From contig NW_026516911.1 in the NCBI RefSeq assembly GCF_025766255.1, positions 1-24,917 of the forward strand: 24,917 nt of DNA, written 5' to 3'. The stretch's first letter is position 1. Each line of letters begins with the position of its first letter. Under the pieces are notes generated by a model. It did not search any database. It worked only from the letters and a program-made list of their open reading frames with translations, and was not told where the DNA came from. Source of the DNA: Zychaea mexicana (lineage: Eukaryota; Mucoromycota; Mucoromycetes; Mucorales; Lichtheimiaceae). Positions 18,122-24,917 of this stretch are shown here, in pieces. Made by a program: the position numbers and the translations under genes.

Positions 18122-19992
18122 TTAATCTTCTTCACTCGACGTGCTTTCTTCCTCTTCATTTGTAGCACTCATTTCTTCCACAACTCCGTCCCACTCAACA
18201 TTAGCTACCCAATCACTTAACACAATCGGCTTCGATTTCCGTGTTGTTTTCTTCAAGATCATTTTCACCTTATCGGTCGTTGTTCTGCTATAGTTACTTT
18301 GCATCTCTGTCAATTCAGTGATCATTTTCTACAAGATAAAAAGTATATTATTCCTTAGCTCTCGAATGTAAATTTCTCCGCCCCTTCTATCTTTCCTTTT
18401 TATTTAGCATCTTACCATAACCAAATCCAAACTACGGAGAAGTTTTAGTAGTATGGTACCATCTCTCAAATCGGCGTATGTGCGAGGATATCGGAAATCA
18501 CATACTTCTTGTAACGTATACAGTTTCTTATCAATCAAAGTCATCGAGTATACAAAGCAAGTGGTACCCAATACCTGAATTATCGGTACTTGAATACTTT
18601 TGATCATTTTCTCTGTTATGTTCGGCATTTTCTTCAGGATAGAGTTCAGGTGCGCTTTTGATACTAGTACGGATTTAAGTCGATCTTGGAAAAGTTTTGT
18701 TTCCGTCACAGCTGCAACCTTGGCAACTTCGCCAGTTGCTGCTTCGATGTGAGTGGTGTGATTAGTCGCCAAAACCCGGAGATCAAGGTTGAAAAGATGC
18801 CGTACTTGCTGGATGCTTGAACTCGTGTCGCCCCTGATAAAAAGAATGTTAAAAGTGCTTTGCTCCATTCTTTCCTCCAATTCTCCCTCATCACTCCCCC
18901 AAATCCAGTTCCTAATTTACCACTGTAACTGGATGTCTCGATGGTATGAAAAGTAGGCCTCAAAGACCATTCCCCAGTATTTAACTATTAATGATGTTTC
19001 GGAGCATCCCTCAAGATATTTATCTGATAGCATGTGCGATTTGAATGCATGTTGTTTCAATCTAGAAAATAGGCAACGTGAGATCTTCCCCATTCACTGC
19101 TGGTTACATCGCTCGAGTTATCGTGTTCTAATAACTTACATGTTAATGACTACATCGATCGATGCCATTTGCTTTTTTTCTGTCGTAGATCTGCTTGTCA
19201 ATTGTTTGATGCATTTTTTCGCAGAACTTGGACCGTCAACCTGCAATTGTAAATAATATGATTATCAAACTGTATCTTAGAATCATCCAGGTACTCGCAC
19301 AATCATACATTTTTTAATAGGCGTTTGTCATCCGCATGGAGATAATCATCACAGTCTTCTATTTTTTTGGGTGGTGAAGCATTTTCAACCTTGCCAACAA
19401 TATTCTTTTTGGTATTGCTACCACCATCAAGAGCATGCAGTTGTGACCCATCTTTATCGTCACTGATATCTATGATTCCATTACGGCTGAGTCTATAAAG
19501 AGACCGAGAAGGTTAATGCAATAGAACCACGAAAAAGGGCAAGTTAAAGAAAAATGGGAACACCTTACATCGAAAAATAACGTTCACGCATGGTCTTTGA
19601 AGGAAGTTCATCACTCAATTTTACTAAGTTTGAACCAAGGGTGCCGTTTAAACCACTGACTTTGGTGGCATCCGGTGAAACCTACCAATGGATGTTTGTT
19701 AAATGATAAATGAACGATAGACACGTGTTTTCAATTTCGTACTTTGCGTTTTTTACAGGCCTTGGCCTCTGAGACTCGTAATGATAGTGGTCGTTTTTCG
19801 GATGTTGACTATGCAACAAAAAGCTACACATTAGAATCCTTAAGAGTAACACACAGAGTGCTCTTCCTTCTTTTCCCTTACCGAGGTTTTATTTATAGCA
19901 TCAGCAAACTCATCCAACACTGCTTGTAATTGAAGCTGTTGTTGCTTCAAGACCTGCTGCTTGTATTTTTTTGCTAAATTTGTTGCAGACAT
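18122..19992 (-). CDS. orphan multi-exon gene of the duplicated family, nearly intact (about 466 codons, 8 exons)
   Basis: I assembled this model from consistent GT-AG sites. Exons: 19992-19882, 19808-19743, 19681-19569, 19492-19309, 19240-19140, 19061-18921, 18893-18416 and 18328-18122. Six introns are 61-87 nt and every join keeps frame, which is strong evidence for a real gene. The exception is the sixth intron: the frame meets TAA at 18919-18917, and only removal of 18920-18894 (27 nt, GTAAAT...GGAG) avoids it. Features: a Gln-rich N-terminal helix (YKQQVLKQQQLQLQAVLDEF); a basic KACKKRKV, an SV40-like nuclear localisation signal completed across intron 2; an acidic linker; a core with VKYWGMVFEAYFSYHRDIQL, HLFNLDLRVLATNHTTHIEA and TLQEVCDFRYPRTYADLRDG; and an acidic end EEEESTSSEED. 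No known domain recognised. Probably nuclear. The fuller copy of the pair; the other is a pseudogene. Function unknown. Confidence 0.65.
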
Positions 19993-20106
19993 TTTGAATG
20001 ATACTAATGGGAAAGAGTAACGAAAGGTAGAAGAATGCGCTGCACGGGCCCTTCTTGAATGGCAATAATCAAACTCAGTTTTTATGGATACCAGTGACAC
20101 GCCAGA
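18222..20106. repeat. right copy of the 1.9-kb segmental duplication
   Basis: Matches 8798-10675 in the same orientation across exons, introns and the upstream flank (about 115 bp beyond the ATG at 19992). Here the gene continues past the lower boundary to its natural stop at 18122, so this copy is the more complete one. Similarity ends at 20106, where LINE sequence starts. Confidence 0.88.
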
Positions 20107-21512
20107 CAAAAGCTGTAGGCGATCCTAGTAATACCGATGCCACTTCATGGCTTTCCCCGGCAACAAATCCCCTCCCAGCCCCACTCATCTCCACCGAACA
20201 CTTTAAGCTGGAAAGGATTGCTCAATCTGTATATGTATCGCTTATTCACACCCAGTCTCGTACAGATGCGACTGACAGTGGAACAACCACCTACTTTACA
20301 TGCGCGCGGCGTGTAGCCGCAACTTGGGGTAGTGTCCTGTCCGACGTCAGCCCGTGTCCTGATGATGTCGACGATGTCATCCTGAAGACTATGGAGGTTT
20401 TCCAAGGCAACCGCGGCATTTTAACTCACCGAGAAGGCAAAGGTATGCTTCTGGATGGCAACCTAAAAACCGAGCAAGAGCGTCACCGAGCGACAAGTAC
20501 AAGCATTCAGTTCTCGCCCATGACAACTATTGTTGCAACGCCCGCTATTAGGCTTCGTCTCACCAATTTGCCTCTCTTTGATTTTGATGATTTAGAGCGA
20601 GGCCTACGCTCGTCACTGAATCCTTCTGCTGTTGTTCTTGATGTTGGCTTCACATACAGCCCTAAAACTCAGGCATACTGTACATGGGGCCACGGCATTG
20701 CTGTCACCGAAATGGCCCACCTGGATTGACCTTCGCTTCTGGATCATGCCGTCGCCTGGTGTGTCAATAAAAATGATCCTATTTTCGCTTCATACCAAGT
20801 GCCTTTGCACTGTACCAATTGCCACGCACGAGGCCACAACGGCCGCGGCTGCCCACGAGCACGGCGCAACCAAATAGCCTGCAGCGCATGTGGGTACCCA
20901 GGTCATGTGGCCATCAATTGTCCTACGCAACGCCGCAACAAGAACGAATGGACACAAGGATCATTGTGAAAAAAGGTTCGCACCCATCGGTGGAACTGAC
21001 CAAGTCCAAACATGCGCCTGCCACGCAACTCGTCCAGGATGGAGAGTCCGCCGCTGCTAACGGCGACCACGACCGGACCCAGGACAGCAGCAAATCTGCG
21101 TCGCCTGTGGTGACCGACAGCAATGAGGATACGAAGGAAGACGATGAGACCCATGGCATATCGCTCGCGAATGACCACTTCCTTTCCATCGAAATCTTTT
21201 TGGAGGACTCGATTGCTCCGTACTTACAAACTACAGAACCACCACCAACTGTTCCCCGAGATTCTCAACGAGGTGTCGCGCACTCAACCACCCGACAGCT
21301 TTCTGGAGACCGTCGAGATCTCAGTTCCTGCCAAACAGGCCATCCGCGTGAAGGCTAGTACGGTCACCGACATGAGCGTCATGTACGTTCTCCTGGCCCA
21401 TGCTCGCACAGCAGCCATTCAAAAATATGAAGATGCTCTATTGAGTGGACAGGCAGCCTGGGCGCAAGCGTACGCCGCACTATTGACCCCATTGCTGGTC
21501 TATCGACCATAA
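20107..21512 (+). pseudogene. LINE ORF1 (RNA-binding, two CCHC zinc knuckles), broken
   Basis: The main frame is open through about 20055-20726, although sequence before 20107 belongs to the duplicated flank, so the true start is unclear. It contains ATPAIRLRLTNLPLFDFDDL and is stopped by one TGA at 20727-20729. The same frame then continues directly with LLDHAVAWCVNKNDPIFASY and two knuckles of form Cx2Cx4Hx4C at 20811-20852 (CTNCHARGHNGRGC) and 20880-20921 (CSACGYPGHVAINC), ending at TGA 20967. Beyond that the C-terminal part continues in other frames: an acidic Ser/Asp-rich linker, then LETVEISVPAKQAIRVKAST and YAALLTPLLVYRP to the TAA at 21510. ORF1 proteins of this kind coat the element RNA. 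One nonsense codon separates the N-terminal half from the knuckles. Confidence 0.75.
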
Positions 21513-21534
21513 CTAACCTCCAATAACTCTATCT

Positions 21535-24190
21535 TAATGTTAAACAATAGCAATATCTCGATACTATCGGTCAGCTGTAAAGGCCTCATAAAAACAAACA
21601 ACCCCACCAGTCGTTCCCACTTTATTTGTCACCTTAGTGAGCAACAAGCTCATATCATCAGCTTCAAGAAACACACGCCACATCATCAACTTTGAACAAC
21701 TTTTTCACAACCAATTCAACCCATCACAATCGTTTCGAACGCACCATTGTGGTATTGTTTCCCACTGTCCTGGTATTGCCATCACACGCTTATCAATACT
21801 CGACGGCCCTCGCATCATTTTCATCCGCGTCGATCATTGCCGGCACGAATTCTCACCATCTGATTTCTTACCACTTTACGCTCCTGCCCACTCTGCGCGC
21901 AGCCGACACCAATTTTTCACAACACTTCAACAATCACCATCTTCGCCCCCGACCAACCATATATCGAGGGGCTTGTCATCACAGACGACTTAACTACAGC
22001 TATCAGCGACCGAACTATCAAGGCAATGCGCCTATCGAATGGCACCACATGCTGCAACATCAATTTGTCAACTGCATCAACCCTGATCCATCAAGCGCCC
22101 CTCTTCCAATGTTTCGATGAGGTATACTAACTATGTCCACCATCGACTAGACCTATGTTTCACCGACTACCATCTTTCAAAAATATGGTGAAGGCTAGAG
22201 AAGTGTCATACTTGGCCCCAAACTGGTCTGCACAACTAGTCGATACTATGGTTATGGGCTCTATAGTCAATACGAGTAAAGGTTACTTGCGTGGCAACCC
22301 ACTAATCCTAAAGTATAAGGACTTTCGTCGCCAACTCGCTCAACACCTGTCTAGTTTTTTCAACACACTTGACCCCACTCTCACCGCTCGAGAACATTGG
22401 GAGCAACTCAAAAGTGTGCTCAAAAAGCAAATGCAGCGGATTCTGCCGCCAACGTATATTAACAAGTCCGGAAATACCTTGCATTCTGCAATCGAAGCGC
22501 AACGCATTTTTACGAAGCAATCCACCACCCAACATCCGTGCTGGCGCTGCCGTCATGGAGCGACACATTGCCCTGCACAATAAGAACTGTGCGACACTCT
22601 AGCTCTGCGATCCAACGACGTTGGCGTGAGTACGGCGAAAAATCTGCGGGCTATTTGAAGCGTACGGTCGGCCAACGTACCCAGCAGCCCAATATTTCGC
22701 CCCTGGCGCATCCGCAAACTAGTAAGATTTGCAACACAGTTATCGACATGCAAGCGGCTACATGCGCCTTTTACGGAGATCTCTACACCCCGGACGATGT
22801 CAATGAGACAGCCCTGCAACGATTCCTCGAGCACATATTAGAGCAGACACGCATACGCACGGACCACATAACATTGATGACTACAACGTTTACTTTACCC
22901 GGTCTCCAAACTGATGCCGCTCGCGCTCCACGCCGTAGCAGTCCAGGGCCCGTTGGCTTACCGTACGAATTCTGATCATTGGTGTTTAAACACCCTGTAG
23001 CTGAGCCTCTTATCTTGTGGATATATGATGATGCACTGACTCATGGCGCTTATCCAGCGCCCTGGTTTGACATCTGTATTCGCTTGTTTCAAGTAAGGTG
23101 ATCTCAGTTCACTCAAAAATTGACGACCGCTTTCTATGGGTAACCGCACTCAAAAGTATTCACACGCTTGTTGAACAACCGCATTGTCACGGCTGCCGAT
23201 CCCGTCATCAATGAACAGCAAACTGGTTTGGTTGCTCGACTTGTCATGCAACACGCTGCGCACACGAAATCCTCAGTTATTGGTCAGCTCCTAGTTCAAA
23301 GAAACGCCCGTGGTCGTGCTCACCAACTGTATCTGGTCAAAACACTCTAACGCTTTGGATTTCCCAGCAAGACTATACACAGTGTTCGCGAACTTTTCTT
23401 TAACGCCCGCATGAGGAACAATGTCAATGGACATGGACACCTCACAGGTCTTTCATAGAAAACGTTGTTTACGACAAGGCGATCCGGTGCCCCCTATACT
23501 TTTCAACTTAGCTTTGGAACCACTACATACTTCGAGGGCGGTCCAAGACGACAATCTGATCCAGAGCTACAAGTTTACCCCGATCCAATCAGGTCAAGTG
23601 TCCATCCCCTCCCGTTTCCCCATAAAAACTTTGGCGTACGCTGACGATATTATTGTTCTCTTTCATGATCCGCACAATCTACGCCCACTTTTGATCCATT
23701 TAACGGATTATCAATGGGGATCTGATGCACGATTGAACAAGCCCAACACGTAAGCTATTTCGTTGGCAGGATCACCACGACCGGGGGAACAGTGTTCTAC
23801 AAGATGCGGTTATAATCCCCACTTGCCATGATCGCACTCAAAGCCGATCCCGTTGCGCACCTTGGCTACCCTTTGGCTATTCGCACAAATAACTCAAAAC
23901 ATATATGAATAACTTCTTGGAGTCTATCTAAACAAGCTGCAATATCCACCAAAACCGAGGCCTCTCCGTCCGCGGCCGCGCTACCGTATAAAACACTTTG
24001 CTTCTGTCTAAGCTTTGGCATGTTCTCAGTATTGTTGGCGTTACTGAGCACGCCTTTGATCGGCTCCTATATGATGGCACGCATTTTTCCGCATATCGCC
24101 TACACCAAACTCTGCCAATCTCGCACTCAAGGTGGAGTCGGACTCTTGGACCCTGCGACTCAACAGAATGACGAATTGAATTTCAATTAG
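21535..24190 (+). pseudogene. LINE ORF2 (endonuclease plus reverse transcriptase), heavily frameshifted
   Basis: From about 21560, SCKGLIKTNNPTSRSHFICH and, in other frames, RHIINFEQLFHNQFNPSQSF and NYSYQRPNYQGNAPIEWHHM mark an AP-endonuclease-like N-terminal region. DFRRQLAQHLSSFFNTLDPT (about 22320) and RRWREYGEKSAGYLKRTVGQ (about 22618) form the linker before the polymerase. Reverse-transcriptase landmarks follow: SSPGPVGLPYEF (about 22938-22973), LLNNRIVTAADPVINEQQTG (about 23168), LRQGDPVPPILFNLALEP (from about 23469) and TLAYADDIIV, with the catalytic YADD at 23637-23648. Downstream pieces include LSVRGRATV and LLLSKLWHVLSIVGVTEHAF, up to GGVGLLDPATQQ. Many frameshifts and stops; inactive. 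The catalytic Asp pair itself is preserved. Confidence 0.82.
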
Positions 24191-24310
24191 GCATTGCATG
24201 AGTTATACTTTGGCGTATGATATGCGGGTTTTTTTATATCTGACATTTGACATCTTTTATTTTGGCGCATTTGGTCCTTTGATATCGTGTATATAATTAG
24301 ATGGGATGAA

Positions 24311-24532
24311 CTAGTAATTCATAGGGCAAAGAGGTATACTTTGTTGAAAGTTCCTTTTAACGCCTGCCTTCGCGCTCTTCGATAGGTTAAGAAATGAACT
24401 ATATGGCGGTGTATACAATATCTTTAATCCACAGGCTTCCACTGCTTCTTTGAGGTTCTTCACACAGTGAATATGTACCAGTGGTGTCCAAATTAACATC
24501 TTGTGTGCCAGGCATATTCCAAAATGTGACAA
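24311..24532 (-). pseudogene. Tc1/mariner-type DDE transposase fragment
   Basis: A 73-codon open stretch contains NLKEAVEACGLKILYTPPYS followed by SFLN. This resembles the end of the Tc1/mariner catalytic domain, where a YTPPYSPxLNPIE-like motif carries the last acidic residue. Here one base is out of register after SFLN: another frame reads IEE at that point, so the frame was shifted and the acidic residue is lost from the open frame. N-terminal DNA-binding and earlier catalytic sequence is absent. Confidence 0.6.
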
Positions 24533-24917
24533 GATGATTTTATTTTGAAGTTAGTATAGCAACATACACACGCTGTGGGAAAAATTTTGGTTGATTCTTG
24601 TGGATATTGGTGAACTCTGGTTAAATCTGGTGACGACGAACAGTGCGATTGTTGAATATGGTTATTTATGGTTAATTATATGATAATTTTATTACAGATA
24701 CAAAAAAAAATACAAGACAACCAGATCAGTCACTCTTGTTAAAATGGTTATTTCTCGTATATTCCTATGAGTATACCCAACTTTTAAACAGAAACGCGTC
24801 TGTCAGCGTGCATGAAGCATAAAAATACGGACAGTGATAAAGGAGATTGTTTGCCATGCATTACGGGTCAATCAGTTTTATTCATAAGTACGCACGTCCT
24901 ATCACTACGCGTACATA
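24533..24917. other. AT-rich end of window with a short irregular TGGT-rich repeat
   Basis: No gene. Between about 24587 and 24632 the tetramer TGGT or a close variant recurs at short spacing (GG at 24589, 24602, 24609, 24619 and 24629). On the reverse strand this reads as repeated TCACCA/AACCA blocks. It lies 5' of the mariner fragment on that fragment's own strand, so it might be part of a terminal inverted repeat. The sequence beyond about 24700 shows nothing recognisable. Confidence 0.4.

Larger units (their letters stand above)
20107..24190 (+). mobile_element. LINE-type non-LTR retrotransposon (two ORFs, decayed, probably 3'-truncated or interrupted)
   Basis: An ORF1 with two CCHC knuckles is followed by an ORF2 with endonuclease-like and reverse-transcriptase segments in the usual order, over about 4.1 kb on +. 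The start is placed where the duplication loses its match. The end is placed where ORF2 similarity stops after QGGVGLLDPATQQND (about 24120-24168). No poly-A tail or target-site duplication was identified. GC content is visibly higher in ORF1 than in the flanking AT-rich DNA. It differs from the surrounding DNA elements in carrying no introns. Confidence 0.8.

Noticed and set aside
22308..22580. Reverse-strand 90-codon ORF in the LINE
   Set aside because: Antisense shadow of the ORF2 linker region, which reads as LINE protein on +.

Overview
The window looks like transposon-rich, gene-poor DNA from a filamentous fungus, most likely Mucoromycota (Mucorales-like). Reasons: many short GT-AG introns (about 50-107 nt), a moderately AT-rich base composition, and a mix of MULE transposase with an OTU domain, PIF/Harbinger, Tc1/mariner, a two-ORF LINE and several multicopy orphan gene families. 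No rRNA, tRNA or CRISPR array was seen. Almost everything is decayed; the taxonomic call is inference from protein style, not a search.

Layout. 1-1864 (+): 3' part of a spliced MULE transposase gene ending in an OTU cysteine-protease domain; all three introns resolve in frame. 2028-2122: cluster of six GGGTGTG motifs. 2255-4385: six near-identical tandem units of about 342 bp plus a diverged seventh, each carrying a donor-like and an acceptor-like splice signal. 4964-6268 (-): a frameshifted coiled-coil orphan gene next to the N-terminal/catalytic part of a second MULE transposase. 7352-8797 (-): C-terminal half of a phosphoketolase gene, introns retained, clearly a pseudogene. 8798-10675 and 18222-20106: two copies of one 1.9-kb segment carrying a multi-exon orphan gene. 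The right copy (gene 18122-19992, -) has nearly intact exons (about 466 codons); the left is broken. 11078-13929 and 16690-17810 (+): two decayed members of a family joining a Werner-type 3'-5' exonuclease domain to a conserved C-terminal domain and a Cys-rich tail. 14086-16642: a decayed PIF/Harbinger element with convergent Myb-like and DDE genes, lying between those two copies. 20107-24190 (+): a LINE with CCHC ORF1 and endonuclease/reverse transcriptase ORF2, both broken, starting where the right duplication copy loses similarity to the left. 24311-24532 (-): Tc1/mariner transposase scrap.

No operon or working pathway is evident. The region reads as a graveyard of nested and duplicated elements that has captured and broken one metabolic gene (phosphoketolase). 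The two candidates for something undescribed are the orphan duplicated gene at 18122-19992 and the exonuclease family at 11078-13929 / 16690-17810.
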